Positions 1-8,748 of a stretch of DNA of 64,000 nt are shown piece by piece. This DNA is from Clostridiales bacterium (lineage in GTDB: Bacteria > Bacillota > Clostridia > Peptostreptococcales > Anaerovoracaceae): the NCBI GenBank assembly GCA_015243575.1, contig CP042469.1, forward strand, positions 1,764,929 through 1,828,928. The letters are read 5' to 3'. The position numbers and the translations under genes were made by a program. The stretch's first letter is position 1. Each line of letters opens with the position of its first letter. A model generated the notes under the pieces. It had not been told where the DNA came from and ran no database searches. It saw only the letters and a program-made list of their open reading frames with translations.

Positions 1-72
1 CAGACGCTATCCCCACGCCCTAACCCCTCTTCAGCACATGCAAAGGCAACCGCGTTTATCTTTAACAGAATA

Positions 73-188
73 GGTTATACATCATATTTATATCCTTATG
101 TGGTTATACTCATACCATATAACCTTATATAGTTATATTTTTAATTTATATTTCTAAAAGGTTATAAAATATTGATTTCAACACAAAT
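73..188. repeat. 29-bp periodic GGTTATA repeats upstream of satD
   Basis: GGTTATA or AGTTATA starts at 73, 102, 131 and 160, exactly 29 bp apart, and an inverted copy (TATAACC) lies at 118-124. The first two units also share CCTTAT at the same phase (94 and 123). The block is AT-rich and sits about 35 bp before the ribosome binding site of the SatD gene, so it resembles an array of operators. The C-terminal helix-turn-helix of SatD makes autoregulation a reasonable inference, not shown here. Confidence 0.6.
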
Positions 189-223
189 CCATTATATACT
201 TTCACCAAAGGGAAGGTGGTATC

Positions 224-913
224 ATGTTCTTTCAATATGACTTCAAACCGTACATTGCAATTATCGGTGATATTGTGGCATCCAAAAAACTGAAAGATCG
301 TTCTGAAATCCAAAAAAAGCTGAACGGAGTTCTCAGCGAAATCAATGATAGTTACGCTGATCGTATTTCAGCCAGATTCATGATCACACTAGGCGATGAA
401 TTTCAGGGTTTACTGGCTGATGGCGAATCTGTTATAGATATCATTCAGAGAATTCAAATCAGGATGTATCCGGTAAAGCTTCGGATTGGAATTGGAATTG
501 GTAAAATTGAAACGGAAATCAATCATCTTATCCCCTATGGTGCAGACGGCTCAGCATATCACCATGCCAGAAGGATGATAGAGCAACTTAAAAACACCGA
601 AAATAAGAACAAATCCTATGATGCAGACATCATGATTGCCGCGGACGGAGGGAATTCAGACTTAGTGATCCTTTTGAATACAATTTTGTCATTATGCACT
701 GCCATCAGGCAAAGATGGACAGAACGTCAGAGAGAAGTTGCTTACGATTGTTTTCTCAATGGGGACAACCAGACTGCGGCGGCGCAGCGTCTAAAGATCA
801 GTCAACCAGCGGTGCAGAAACTCTTATCCAAGGCGGATTATTATACTTATAAAAAATCAATGGATGTTGTATCACAGTCATTGCAGAAGATTAAGGCGGA
901 TTCCCATGTTTAA
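224..913 (+). CDS. SatD family protein with C-terminal helix-turn-helix
   Basis: This 229-residue protein resembles the SatD family, named after a streptococcal acid-tolerance locus, whose biochemical role is not settled. The N-terminal block (residues 13-23, IIGDIVASKKL) and the GDEFQGLL motif near residue 62 are typical of the family. Residues about 183-207 (QTAAAQRLKISQPAVQKLL) form a clear helix-turn-helix, so it probably binds DNA. The start follows GGAAGGTGG by a few bases. Its 3' end overlaps the start of the next gene (DUF3307) by 8 bp, a pair that recurs in Bacillota. The 29-bp repeats just upstream are possible binding sites. Family placement is confident; function is inferred. Confidence 0.8.
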   Translation: MFFQYDFKPYIAIIGDIVASKKLKDRSEIQKKLNGVLSEINDSYADRISARFMITLGDEFQGLLADGESVIDIIQRIQIRMYPVKLRIGIGIGKIETEINHLIPYGADGSAYHHARRMIEQLKNTENKNKSYDADIMIAADGGNSDLVILLNTILSLCTAIRQRWTERQREVAYDCFLNGDNQTAAAQRLKISQPAVQKLLSKADYYTYKKSMDVVSQSLQKIKADSHV

Positions 914-1706
914 ATTGTATTTTATATACCTGCTGCTGGCTCATGTCCTTGGAGATTATTATTTTCAAAATGAAAGGCTGGCCGAAGAGAAAATAAATTC
1001 GCTTTACAAACAAGGGATACACGGTTCCATCTACACAGTGACTGGAATCGTATGTATCCTCCCCGTTTTTCAGATCAAGCTTCTGATTGCGGTACTTGTA
1101 TTATCCATAAGCCATTTCCTTATAGATCTCGCTAAATTTTACTATATGACGCTAATGGACAAGGCGCCCTTGCCACCACAAGTACAGCGGTCTTTGTATC
1201 TGGCAGACCAGGCCTTACATATTGTCTGTATCTTCGCAGCATCTTTTTTCTTAACGATAAGCGGCGTCGAACTCGAACCTCTTCCCATCATTTGGAAGTT
1301 CTTTGAAGTAATAGAAGTGTGGCCATTTGCGGTGCTTTCCTGGGTTACGATGCTTCTTCTTATGTGGAAGCCTGCTAACATCACCATCAAGCAATTGCTT
1401 TGCCTGTATAAACCCAGCGAAGAAAACAGCTGCTTCCTGGAGGTGCCCTCTGAAACAGAACAGGATCGGAAAGAAGTAGAAGAAAGCAGTAAAAAAATCG
1501 GAGGATTTATTGGCTTTCTGGAACGATTAATCCTATTAATTTTATTATCCATCAATCAGTATTCAGCCATGGGATTGGTTCTGACAGCAAAATCTATTGC
1601 TAGATATAACAAGATCATTGAAAACAAAGAATTTGCAGAATACTATTTGTTGGGAACACTGCTTAGTACCGTGATGGTAATCGGTGCTTACCTGATCATC
1701 TTTTAG
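906..1706 (+). CDS. DUF3307 family membrane protein
   Basis: Starting at the ATG at 906, this gives a 266-residue multi-pass membrane protein of the DUF3307 family. The opening (MFKLYFIYLLLAHVLGDYYF) with the HVLGDYYFQ signature is diagnostic. Further hydrophobic segments lie near residues 38-60, 100-125, 140-155 and 200-260, separated by a charged loop around 180-195. An in-frame upstream ATG at 864 exists but lies deep inside satD; 906 overlaps satD by only 8 bp, which fits translational coupling. It probably works with SatD at the membrane, but no activity is known for the family. Confidence 0.78.
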   Translation: MFKLYFIYLLLAHVLGDYYFQNERLAEEKINSLYKQGIHGSIYTVTGIVCILPVFQIKLLIAVLVLSISHFLIDLAKFYYMTLMDKAPLPPQVQRSLYLADQALHIVCIFAASFFLTISGVELEPLPIIWKFFEVIEVWPFAVLSWVTMLLLMWKPANITIKQLLCLYKPSEENSCFLEVPSETEQDRKEVEESSKKIGGFIGFLERLILLILLSINQYSAMGLVLTAKSIARYNKIIENKEFAEYYLLGTLLSTVMVIGAYLIIF

Positions 1707-1710
1707 CGTT

Positions 1711-1763
1711 GACCGATTCATGGGAACCCATTCTGCAATCGGCGGGTTGAAAGCCATCCCGCC
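1711..1763. terminator. Hairpins between two convergent genes
   Basis: Two short inverted repeats occupy the gap between the DUF3307 gene and the convergent flavin reductase gene: CCGATT with AATCGG (about 1712-1742) and GGCGGG (1741-1746) with CCCGCC (1758-1763). Neither is followed by a strong T-run, so a role in termination is tentative. Confidence 0.3.
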
Positions 1764-1788
1764 TGAAACAATAACTTACCGCACTTCC

Positions 1789-2325
1789 TTATTCTATAAT
1801 ATAAGCTCTCACAATCTCTCCGTAATAGGCGGTATGAAAGTCTTTATTTGCCCCATGATAGGAACTATCAACATCCTGGGGATAAAATGCGTTCCTGTGG
1901 TCTACAACAATTGCATCTTTCTCTTGTTTCTGCTTATATACCACCTTGCATTCAAGGGTCAGCGGCAGCTCCCTGATGGCTGGAACGGAAATGCTGTCCG
2001 CCGCTTCCAAGGTTAAGTTTAACTCCTTCATTTTGTCTGTATCTCTGCCAGATTTCGTTCCGCATATCCCCAGGATTTTCTTATCATAATCACCGTAGGG
2101 AATATTGATCGTAAATTCTGGATTCTGATCAAGCTGATGTTTGGTAAATCGGTTTTCCCTAACAAAGACTGTAAAGATTGGTTTGGACCATTCTATCCCC
2201 AAGGTACCCCAGGAAATGGTCATTGCGTTCACTTTATCTTCTGACTTCGTCGTCAGCAAAACACCTGTCTGCAAAGCTCTCAAAATATCATTCGCATAAT
2301 CAAATACTTCTATTTCTTTCTTCAT
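1789..2325 (-). CDS. Flavin reductase family protein
   Basis: This 178-residue protein has the split-barrel FMN-binding fold of flavin reductase-like proteins. The N-terminal half contains the typical run GVLLTTKSEDKVNAMTISWG, and NIPYG plus the CGTKSGRDTDK block match the FMN-contact region of the family. Such proteins reduce free FMN or act as small flavodoxin-like oxidoreductases; the physiological partner is unknown. The start has a strong GGAGGG 8 bases upstream. It stands alone, convergent with the DUF3307 gene. A second, different member of the same family lies at 31724-32269. Confidence 0.82.
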   Translation of the reverse strand: MKKEIEVFDYANDILRALQTGVLLTTKSEDKVNAMTISWGTLGIEWSKPIFTVFVRENRFTKHQLDQNPEFTINIPYGDYDKKILGICGTKSGRDTDKMKELNLTLEAADSISVPAIRELPLTLECKVVYKQKQEKDAIVVDHRNAFYPQDVDSSYHGANKDFHTAYYGEIVRAYIIE

Positions 2326-2423
2326 AATCTTACCCTCCTATAAAGAAACACTGTTATGGATATACCTCTGAAACATATAAAAGTATGCTCGTTATCAACA
2401 GTTCTCATCCTGCATGAAAAAAT

Positions 2424-2621
2424 TTAATCAAGCTTACGTTTAAAAATTGAAATGAGCCATCTTGTGCTTCCATAGCTTTGGGCAGCTGCAACTGTACTAA
2501 CCAGTTCCCATCCCTTCGATCCCAAATCGTTCAGTTCATTATGCAGTTCCATTTGATCAATCTTGCCGCCCAGAAAACCCTTAGCGTCAGTATACAGAGT
2601 CTTGTATTCGTACCGTTCCAT
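2424..2621 (-). CDS. DUF4177 domain protein
   Basis: A 65-residue protein consisting of one DUF4177 domain. The pattern YEYKTLYTDAKG, a short linker and LNDLGSKGWELVSTV, followed by a C-terminal strand rich in basic residues (IFKRKL), is the usual layout. These small soluble proteins are widespread in Bacillota with no assigned function. The start is preceded by GGTGAG. It is probably monocistronic, about 100 bp upstream of the flavin reductase gene on the same strand. Confidence 0.78.
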   Translation of the reverse strand: MERYEYKTLYTDAKGFLGGKIDQMELHNELNDLGSKGWELVSTVAAAQSYGSTRWLISIFKRKLD

Positions 2622-2896
2622 AAATTCTCACCGATCCCTTTCTTTGATCTTCCTTGGGTTTTCCGTAAATCATTTCTCTGATCTAATCAAATATCATCAA
2701 AATCATAGGAAATCCATCTGGCAGAAAATGTTTTTCATATTATAACATAAAGGAGTCGATCTTTCATTAGCTTGCAAGGACTCTTTTTATCCTTTTATCT
2801 GTTATTCTTTTTTCTGCATCCCGCAGCATATAAATTGAATAGATCTTTCCTAACCCCGCTTTTTCTAAAATCTGCTTCTTCTAAGGAGGTTGCCCT

Positions 2897-4222
2897 ATGC
2901 TAAATATAGGAGGTCTATCCGGTTGTATCGTTTTGCCCTCTTCCCCTTGCTATGACGAAGCCAGGCAGGATTATAACAGTAGGTTTAACAAATATCCAAA
3001 AGTGATCGTTTATTGCAATCATACAAAGGATGTGGTCAATGCAGTACTATGGGCACGGAGAGAGCGAGTGCCTTTTCGCCTCCGCTGCGGCGGACATAGC
3101 TATGAAGCATATTCTCTGATTAGCTGTGGTCTCATCATTGATGTCAGCGGATTACAAGCACTGATGTATCATAAAGAAAACCAAACAATTCAAATTGGTG
3201 CAGGTCATCGACTGCTTCCGCTCTATGAGGCCCTTTGGAATGAAGGTGTTACCCTTCCGGGCGGAACCTGCTCCACGGTTGGCATATCGGGACAAACGCT
3301 GGGGGGAGGTTATGGATATTTATCCAGACTCTTTGGCATGACATGTGATAATCTGCTTGAGGTAGAAATGGTGACAGCAGAAGGTACTATAATCTGTGTC
3401 AATGAGAACCATCATAGCGATCTGCTATGGGCATGCAGAGGCGGTGGCGGTGGAAGTTTCGGAGCAGTTACTTCTTTTCGTTTTCGGGTTCATCCGATAA
3501 AAACGGTAGTTCGGTTCAGAATGACATGGGAGTTCTCATCCCTGAGGGATGTTGTTCATTTCTGGCAGGCATGGGCACCCTACACTGACCCCAGGCTCAC
3601 CTCTCTATTGGCACTTCCATCCCAGAATCAGGGAGATCTTCGGGCAAGTGGTGTCTTCGTGGGTCCCGAACAGGAGCTGCGCCAGATGATTGCGCCACTG
3701 AGAGAAATGCTCCCTCCGAAGTCAGTAGAACTTCATGCCCTTTCATGGCTGGAAACCGCCAGACAGCTTGCTGGCTCTCCCCTGCGACAAGAAAAGTTCA
3801 AGGGCTCATCTGCTTACGCCTATCAACCGCTTTCCAGTGCTGCAATTGATCAATTAATCCTCAATCTTCAGCATGCTCCTGGACAGGCAAATGTGGTTTC
3901 ATTAGCCGCTTATGGGGGAGCGATTAGCCAAGTTCCGGTCCGTTCCACTGCATTTGTGCATCGGCAGCCATTATTTTTGATACATTATCAATCCTATTGG
4001 GTGAAAGAATCAGACGCAGATAAAAACATCAACTGGATTGAAGACTTTCGTAGTTCCATGCTCCCTTACACTTGGGGGGCATACCAAAATTACGCAGACT
4101 CCCTGATCCTTGATTGGCCTGATGCCTATTTCGGGGAAAATCTGAATCGGTTAATGGAAATTAAACGGAAATATGATCCAGACAATTTATTCTGCTTCGA
4201 GCAAAGTATCCCTCTGGGATGA
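2897..4222 (+). CDS. FAD-binding oxidoreductase, berberine-bridge-enzyme type
   Basis: This 441-residue protein has an N-terminal PCMH-type FAD-binding domain (about residues 30-200) and a C-terminal BBE domain ending near [15 protein letters not shown]. Both residues used for bicovalent FAD attachment in this family are present: His67 in GGHSYE and Cys125 in [11 protein letters not shown]. Enzymes of this family oxidise sugars, alkaloids or other alcohols with O2 as acceptor. That is notable in a Clostridia-like genome, so the acceptor here may differ. AAGGAGG lies 8 bases before the ATG. The last 36 bp overlap the convergent GNAT gene. The substrate cannot be deduced. Confidence 0.85.
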   Translation: MLNIGGLSGCIVLPSSPCYDEARQDYNSRFNKYPKVIVYCNHTKDVVNAVLWARRERVPFRLRCGGHSYEAYSLISCGLIIDVSGLQALMYHKENQTIQIGAGHRLLPLYEALWNEGVTLPGGTCSTVGISGQTLGGGYGYLSRLFGMTCDNLLEVEMVTAEGTIICVNENHHSDLLWACRGGGGGSFGAVTSFRFRVHPIKTVVRFRMTWEFSSLRDVVHFWQAWAPYTDPRLTSLLALPSQNQGDLRASGVFVGPEQELRQMIAPLREMLPPKSVELHALSWLETARQLAGSPLRQEKFKGSSAYAYQPLSSAAIDQLILNLQHAPGQANVVSLAAYGGAISQVPVRSTAFVHRQPLFLIHYQSYWVKESDADKNINWIEDFRSSMLPYTWGAYQNYADSLILDWPDAYFGENLNRLMEIKRKYDPDNLFCFEQSIPLG

Positions 4223-4744
4223 GGTTTCCTCCCTTTTGCCGATAACCGTTTTTTGCTTTCTGCGCTCTGGAGAATGGCTCTCCTGCTCAGATAGCGTTTT
4301 AGCTGCATAAATCCGTGAAGTGGCTCCCCAAGGATGGTAGCCATCTCCGATATAGGAGAATCCATAATGCTCGTAATATCCGATATGATCGGTACACAAA
4401 TATAGGGTTTCAAATCCCCCCTGTCCTGCATCCTCTTTTGCCTTTTCCAGCAGCATTGCACCATATCCATGGCCACGGTATGGCTCCTCGATAAAAAGAG
4501 CACAAACCCAAGGGTATAAGTCCATTCTGCTAATAAAATCATTTGTGATCAATCCTGCGCAGCCGACAATTTCGTCTCCTTTAAAAAGAAGATACCACTG
4601 CGGAAGAGGTGCATTCGCATCAATACAATGAAGAATGCAATCCTCATAGATCTTCGCGCTTTCTTCATCCGCCCATTTCTCCTGAAAATAACGAATTGCA
4701 GTGTATTTGTATTCCGACCTTTCCCGGACAGAAATAATCTCCAT
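4187..4744 (-). CDS. GNAT family N-acetyltransferase
   Basis: A 185-residue GNAT acetyltransferase. The acetyl-CoA binding motif A is visible as [19 protein letters not shown] (RGHGYG pyrophosphate loop, about residues 82-100), followed by [22 protein letters not shown], a typical motif B with the YEHYGF turn. The last ~30 residues are basic, low in structure, and overlap the 3' end of the convergent oxidoreductase gene, so the stop may have moved downstream of the ancestral end. The substrate is unknown. The start is an ATG at 4744 with only a weak ribosome binding site. Confidence 0.85.
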   Translation of the reverse strand: MEIISVRERSEYKYTAIRYFQEKWADEESAKIYEDCILHCIDANAPLPQWYLLFKGDEIVGCAGLITNDFISRMDLYPWVCALFIEEPYRGHGYGAMLLEKAKEDAGQGGFETLYLCTDHIGYYEHYGFSYIGDGYHPWGATSRIYAAKTLSEQESHSPERRKQKTVIGKREETSSQRDTLLEAE

Positions 4745-4845
4745 TTACTTAACCTCTCTAAACTCAATATTTCACCTTTGCTCCTATTATATCAAAGGTA
4801 TTGCCTCGTTTGAAGAATTAAGTAGCTCTGCACTCCACTTCTATA

Positions 4846-4881
4846 AAAAAGAAGCTGATTTCTCATGAAATCAACCTCTTT
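4846..4881 (-). terminator. Rho-independent terminator after the RNHCP gene
   Basis: On the minus strand a long stem (AAAGAGGTTGATTTC pairing with GAAATCAGCTTCTTT, a few mismatches, four-base loop) runs straight into a run of six T. It lies 20 bp past the RNHCP stop codon. Confidence 0.7.
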
Positions 4882-4899
4882 CACTTTGTTTCATACTGA

Positions 4900-5328
4900 C
4901 TATTTCTTCATACTTCCCTCGCCGCCCATTAAGGAAACCATTTCCTCGATATGTTCTAATGGGAACGGCGGTTCGCACAATGGTTTCATTGCAATGCTCA
5001 TCAATTTCATCGGGTTGTCGTCTGACGCGACACGATTGGAAACCAGCTCGCCGCACCTGCGGCATCGGTGAATGATCGCCCATTCGCCTCCTTTTCGCAC
5101 CCAAACGGCTACAGCTTCCATAATTCCACCGCAATCGGATTCTCTGTCTCCAGGCTCAATGTCTACATGAAGGCTCGAAAGACAATTCGGGCAATGATTA
5201 CGATGTTTGCTGCCGTCTTCTGCCGGAAAAACCTGACGACCGCATACCTTACAATTAAATGTATCTTTGCAGGCGTGGGTTTTGTAGTACCCCTTTTCAT
5301 ACTGCCTGCGTTTATTTTCACGATTCAT
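4900..5328 (-). CDS. RNHCP domain protein
   Basis: With the start at 5328, which has GGAGG about 8 bases upstream, this is a 142-residue protein carrying the RNHCP domain. The naming motif is visible (KHRNHCPNCLSSLHVD), preceded by a CKVCGRQV knuckle and followed by HRCRRCGELVSNRV, so there are three CxxC pairs likely to bind zinc. The N-terminus is short and very basic (MNRENKRRQYEKG). The domain is common in Bacillota and Actinobacteria with no known function. A longer reading frame to 5412 exists but lacks a ribosome binding site. Confidence 0.8.
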   Translation of the reverse strand: MNRENKRRQYEKGYYKTHACKDTFNCKVCGRQVFPAEDGSKHRNHCPNCLSSLHVDIEPGDRESDCGGIMEAVAVWVRKGGEWAIIHRCRRCGELVSNRVASDDNPMKLMSIAMKPLCEPPFPLEHIEEMVSLMGGEGSMKK

Positions 5329-5587
5329 GATCAATATCCTCCAAAAGTTAGTTATATCTTCCTTTGGGAGGAGTGCGGGATTATCTGTCGCAAACCTCCC
5401 GGTTTGCAACAATCTCCTTACTATTTACTTTAATCAAAAACATTCCCCTTTCCTAATTCATTTTTTAGCAGCACCAGTTTGCTGAAAAGTTTGCCTGAAG
5501 ATCCTATGATCATCAGCCCATCTTATTATATCATATATACATTTATGGAAAAAGATACACTTTTCCTTTTATTCCATCGTCTGATTG

Positions 5588-6301
5588 CTATACAATGATA
5601 TCAATCGTCGGCACGATTGTTATTTCGCTCGCCTGATCCGCTGAACGGCTGTTTCCGGTGGCAGTTTCTCCATTATTATTTTCAGAATAGTAACGCTGCT
5701 CCAGTGAATTTATTTTGATCAGAAAACGGCTGCTTAGCACACGTTCTTGCGGTGTCGCTGTCCACGCCCATCCGTTGGGGTTATAGCCCATTACCGACGG
5801 TCCGAACTCACTTTCCTTCAGCTCAAAAGTATTCGGTTGCAAATCAGAGCCGCTTGCAATAATTGTAGTACCCGTTTTTAGTGTGATGCTAAAACGCCCT
5901 TCCGATGTGGATTTCACAAATCCATCTCTGATATTTAAAAAATCAATTAGATTTTTCGGTTCTTCTGATTTCTTACGTTGATGATTTCGAGTGCCTCCAT
6001 TGATGACTTGAGATGCATCTTTCACAAGAGCCTTCCGATCAGGTGAAACTGCTGAGAGATACTGCGCATAGACCTTTTCCTTCGTCAAGCTTAAACTTTT
6101 ATATTTGGCATCATCTTTCTCTGCACGCGCTTCCGCTAAAGCCTTAGCGAGATCATTCATAAGAACATCAAACTCTTGCTCTGTCGGTCGTGCCATTCCT
6201 TTGTGCGGTATTACATCCCAATTAACACGATCAAAAAGAGATAGCGAAGATAAACTGGCATGACTAAGTCTGGATGTTCTTTCAAACCCTGACACATTCA
6301 T
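5588..6301 (-). CDS. Hypothetical protein, 237 residues
   Basis: I do not recognise this protein. It has a Ser/Leu-rich N-terminus (residues 1-25), a charged helical segment with likely coiled-coil character (about 45-85, LAKALAEARAEKDDAKYKSL), and a C-terminal half rich in beta-strand-like alternation, including SITLKTGTTIIASGS and NGWAWTATPQERV. There is no signal peptide or membrane segment. The start has AAAGGGG 8 bases upstream, which supports it as a real gene. It is probably a single-gene transcript between the RNHCP gene and a toxin-like ORF. Confidence 0.6.
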   Translation of the reverse strand: MNVSGFERTSRLSHASLSSLSLFDRVNWDVIPHKGMARPTEQEFDVLMNDLAKALAEARAEKDDAKYKSLSLTKEKVYAQYLSAVSPDRKALVKDASQVINGGTRNHQRKKSEEPKNLIDFLNIRDGFVKSTSEGRFSITLKTGTTIIASGSDLQPNTFELKESEFGPSVMGYNPNGWAWTATPQERVLSSRFLIKINSLEQRYYSENNNGETATGNSRSADQASEITIVPTIDIIV

Positions 6302-6345
6302 AAAATTCCCCTTTCAAAAGACATACTATGTTAAGGCGGTTTTCG

Positions 6346-6420
6346 TTACTTTTTAAGGCTGTAGCTAAGGGTAATAAGCTTCACCAAGCAGAACTGTAAC
6401 AGCTCTGAATATGTAATCAT
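6346..6420 (-). CDS. Putative holin-like small toxin (24 residues)
   Basis: A very short ORF reading MITYSELLQFCLVKLITLSY and ending SLKK. It begins like the small holin-like, TxpA/BsrE-type membrane peptides common in Bacillota (MxTYxxLFQFCL, hydrophobic stretch, lysine-rich tail). The ribosome binding site is unusually strong (AAAAGGGGGTGG, about 7 bases before the ATG). The ORF is flanked by an 8-bp inverted repeat (AGGCGGTT at 6334-6341, AACCGCCT at 6452-6459) that would tie the ends of the transcript together, a usual feature of type I toxin mRNAs. It is a few residues shorter than relatives and may be decayed. No antisense RNA was identified. Confidence 0.5.
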   Translation of the reverse strand: MITYSELLQFCLVKLITLSYSLKK

Positions 6421-6568
6421 AGTTACCACCCCCTTTTAAAAGAGAGTGATCAACCGCCTAACGGCAATCCCTACCCTGATTATACAACCTATAGGCTTTG
6501 GAAGGCAAGATTGTTACCCATAATTTTCCACATTGTTTTAGTTTCCGACCCTTGTCTTATCCATACAT

Positions 6569-6600
6569 CAAAAATACACTCCATGATGAGTGTATTTTTG
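6569..6600. repeat. Perfect 13-bp inverted repeat
   Basis: CAAAAATACACTC (6569-6581) and GAGTGTATTTTTG (6588-6600) are perfect complements around a six-base loop. It lies 52 bp beyond the cupin stop codon and ends in a T-rich arm on either strand, so it may terminate that gene's transcript. An insertion-sequence end remnant is an alternative. Confidence 0.6.
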
Positions 6601-6651
6601 AATCGTGTACGTATTAATGATTGTCCAAATGAACGACTCCCCCTTAAGTCA

Positions 6652-6999
6652 TTAAACATTTGCATCTGTTGCAAAAGCCTCTGATCCCATTGGCGAAATT
6701 GTCACGTAAAGGCGCAAAACATCTTCCCCGGTGTTAATAACCTGCAAGCTTTCCTGACCATCAACCTGCATTAACTCGCCTGTCTGAAGCGGAGTTTCAT
6801 TCCCATCGGTGACAACCTTGGCATTACCCTCCATGACCTGCAGGAAAAGGGTTGATTCCAGATGTGTATGTCCCGGCAAGATTTCCCCTTTCGCGATATT
6901 TAAAACAAAAGCAATTACATCATCACTTTTGAAAAGCATCCGCTTGGCTATTTTTCCCTGAGGCTCATGAAAATAATCTGTAAAAGTAAACTTCTTCAT
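6652..6999 (-). CDS. Cupin domain protein
   Basis: A 115-residue single-domain cupin. Motif 1 is visible as LPGHTHLESTLFLQVMEGNAKV (metal-binding His-His and Glu-like positions) and motif 2 is reduced, LQTGELMQVDGQESLQV. Small cupins act as metal-dependent isomerases, dioxygenases or ligand sensors; which applies here cannot be told. The start follows GGGAGGG by 8 bases. It is a single gene on the minus strand next to the amidohydrolase but separated by about 150 bp, so probably transcribed alone. Confidence 0.78.
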   Translation of the reverse strand: MKKFTFTDYFHEPQGKIAKRMLFKSDDVIAFVLNIAKGEILPGHTHLESTLFLQVMEGNAKVVTDGNETPLQTGELMQVDGQESLQVINTGEDVLRLYVTISPMGSEAFATDANV

Positions 7000-7146
7000 A
7001 GATAATCCCTCCCTTTATTTATTTAAGCTTATGCTTTACTATACCCCAATTTAAACATATCATAACGCTCTGCTTTAATCCTTGATTAAATCACACGCCC
7101 TTTGGTCAATGACTAGTATTTTAACATTCTCTGTTTTTGCTTTGCA

Positions 7147-7938
7147 TTAGGCCACATTTAGTAATTTGGCTATATTTTCTCCTAAAACCGCATTTGCTAC
7201 AGCAGACGTCTTTGCAGATTGCAAAACAGCGTTTTTAGATAGTAGTAAATCACCAAAGGGGCGGTCTACTCCAAAGAAACATTTCTCCGGCACTTCATTG
7301 ATGATGCATTGTAAAACAAAAGTCGAATAAAATGCTGATGTATCCAGATACATATTAGAAATTTCTTTAACAAGTGCAACCGTTTCAAGCCAGTTGCTTC
7401 CTCCCAAATGGCCTAAAATAACAGGAGTCTCAGAATAATCTTTTGCCAGCTCCGAAATTTCTTTTATATCCTGAAATGTCAGTGGAAAAAAAGCGTGTAT
7501 CCATATAGGGAGATTTCGAAACTCTTTTGAAGCTTCAAAAATATTTTTCAGAAGATATATTTGGCCGCTGCCGAGTGTAAATTCTCCCATTCCAGACAAG
7601 TTGTTTTTCTGAATATTTTCAGCAACATATTGAAGTGTGGGTTTTAGTTCAAGCCCCGCTGGAACCGCCCCAAATCCTATATAGCGGTCAGGATATTGTT
7701 TGATTGCATCCATAAGCTCTGATACGGATTTTTGACGTGCCTCTATCATAGAGCCTTTTTTTCCTGCTAACAAGTCATTTAGAAATTCCATAGATGATCT
7801 AACTTCGGTAAAGTTTCTGTTTATTTCAGGGTGAAAGGTCGTGGAGAACAAAACGGTTTTATCAATACCCGCAGCATCCATCGCTTTTATATGTTCCTCA
7901 ACCGGCAAAGTAACATGAGAGTGTCCATCAATAATCAT
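7147..7938 (-). CDS. Amidohydrolase family protein (ACMSD/TIM-barrel type)
   Basis: A 263-residue TIM-barrel amidohydrolase. The N-terminal metal motif is MIIDGHSHV (HxH), strand 6 carries VILGHLGGSNW and the end of the barrel has FGVDRPFG where the catalytic Asp is expected (GVDRPFGD), as in the amidohydrolase-2/ACMSD group. It probably hydrolyses or decarboxylates a small cyclic or aromatic substrate. It is divergent from an HxlR regulator gene with a 117-bp shared upstream region, which makes it the likely target of that regulator. The ribosome binding site is AGAGGA. Confidence 0.8.
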   Translation of the reverse strand: MIIDGHSHVTLPVEEHIKAMDAAGIDKTVLFSTTFHPEINRNFTEVRSSMEFLNDLLAGKKGSMIEARQKSVSELMDAIKQYPDRYIGFGAVPAGLELKPTLQYVAENIQKNNLSGMGEFTLGSGQIYLLKNIFEASKEFRNLPIWIHAFFPLTFQDIKEISELAKDYSETPVILGHLGGSNWLETVALVKEISNMYLDTSAFYSTFVLQCIINEVPEKCFFGVDRPFGDLLLSKNAVLQSAKTSAVANAVLGENIAKLLNVA

Positions 7939-8055
7939 AAATATGTCCTCTTTTCTATCGTTTGATTGATCCTTTACTCTGTATTATAATATCTTTATTC
8001 AAAAAAGGTAGAATGCACTTTTTTGTAGTATACTTACGAAAAGGAGAGTTTAGCT

Positions 8056-8394
8056 ATGGATAAAAAAATATGCTTTGTAAGCAACAAGGAACCTTTTGAA
8101 TATACATTATCAATCGTAACCGGAAAATGGAAACTAAAAATTATTTACTTCCTTGCCTGCACTGCTCCAGCGAGATACAATATGCTGAAAAAAAATATAG
8201 ATACAATTACTCATAAAATGTTAAGCACCCAACTGAAAGAATTGGAATCAGAAGGCATCGTTCTTCGTAAAGAGTATCCTCAGGTGCCTCCAAAAGTTGA
8301 ATACTCTCTCTCTCCCAAAGGGGAAAGCCTTATTCCAATAGTCATAGCTATGTGTGATTGGGGGAAAGAACATTCTTCACAGCCCAAAGCGTGA
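8056..8394 (+). CDS. HxlR/MarR-type winged-helix regulator
   Basis: A 112-residue HxlR family repressor. The typical core is present: YTLSIVTGKWKLKIIYFLA (recognisable VxGKW motif), ARYNMLKKNIDTITHKMLSTQLKELE for the recognition helix, and REYP-like wing KEYPQVPPKVEYSLSPKGE. HxlR proteins often respond to thiol, aldehyde or quinone stress. It is divergent from the amidohydrolase gene, so it probably controls that gene and itself. The stop codon falls inside the first copy of the tandem repeat (8389 onward), so the native C-terminus may have been replaced by repeat sequence. RBS AAAAGGAGAG. Confidence 0.85.
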   Translation: MDKKICFVSNKEPFEYTLSIVTGKWKLKIIYFLACTAPARYNMLKKNIDTITHKMLSTQLKELESEGIVLRKEYPQVPPKVEYSLSPKGESLIPIVIAMCDWGKEHSSQPKA

Positions 8395-8527
8395 GGGACT
8401 TTGCGTACACTGCGTTCCCGCCGTCCTTCGCCTGTCCATACAGGCTCGGACTATCTCGCTTAAAACCATCATCGATGGTTTTCTTGACGCTCGATACCCT
8501 TTCGGGTTCGAGTCCCTCCTTACTACG

Positions 8528-8566
8528 AAAAAAACCTAAGACGGAAATACCCATCTTAGGTTTTTT
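8528..8566. terminator. Bidirectional terminator hairpin, first repeat copy
   Basis: AAAAAACCTAAGA pairs with TCTTAGGTTTTTT around a short loop, giving T-runs on both strands. It duplicates the terminator directly following the tRNA gene and could also stop transcripts from the HxlR gene. Confidence 0.65.
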
Positions 8567-8710
8567 GGTGAGGCGTGAGGGACTTTGCGTACACTGCGTG
8601 CCCGCCGTCCTTCGCCTGTCCACACAGGCTCGGACTATCTCGCTAAAACCATCATCGATGGTTTTCTTGACGCTCGATACCCTTTCGGGTTCGAGTCCCT
8701 CCTTACTACG

Positions 8711-8748
8711 AAAAAAACCTAAGACGGAAATACCATCTTAGGTTTTTT
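8711..8748 (-). terminator. Terminator of tRNA-Arg
   Basis: On the minus strand the tRNA CCA end runs immediately into AAAAAACCTAAGATGG, a loop, then CCGTCTTAGGTTTTTT. This is a strong stem with a six-T tail, so transcription of the tRNA ends here. Confidence 0.75.

Noticed and set aside
2750-2800. Hairpin around AAAGGAGTC and GGACTCTTT upstream of the FAD oxidase gene
   Set aside because: The arms do not pair in register beyond a few bases, so no terminator was called.
6489-6674. 61-codon frame after the cupin gene
   Set aside because: It spans the perfect inverted repeat, lacks an RBS and overlaps the cupin stop; the inverted repeat explains the sequence better.
8348-8741. Open frames within the tRNA-derived repeats
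   Set aside because: They consist of repeat sequence, overlap on both strands, and lack start signals.
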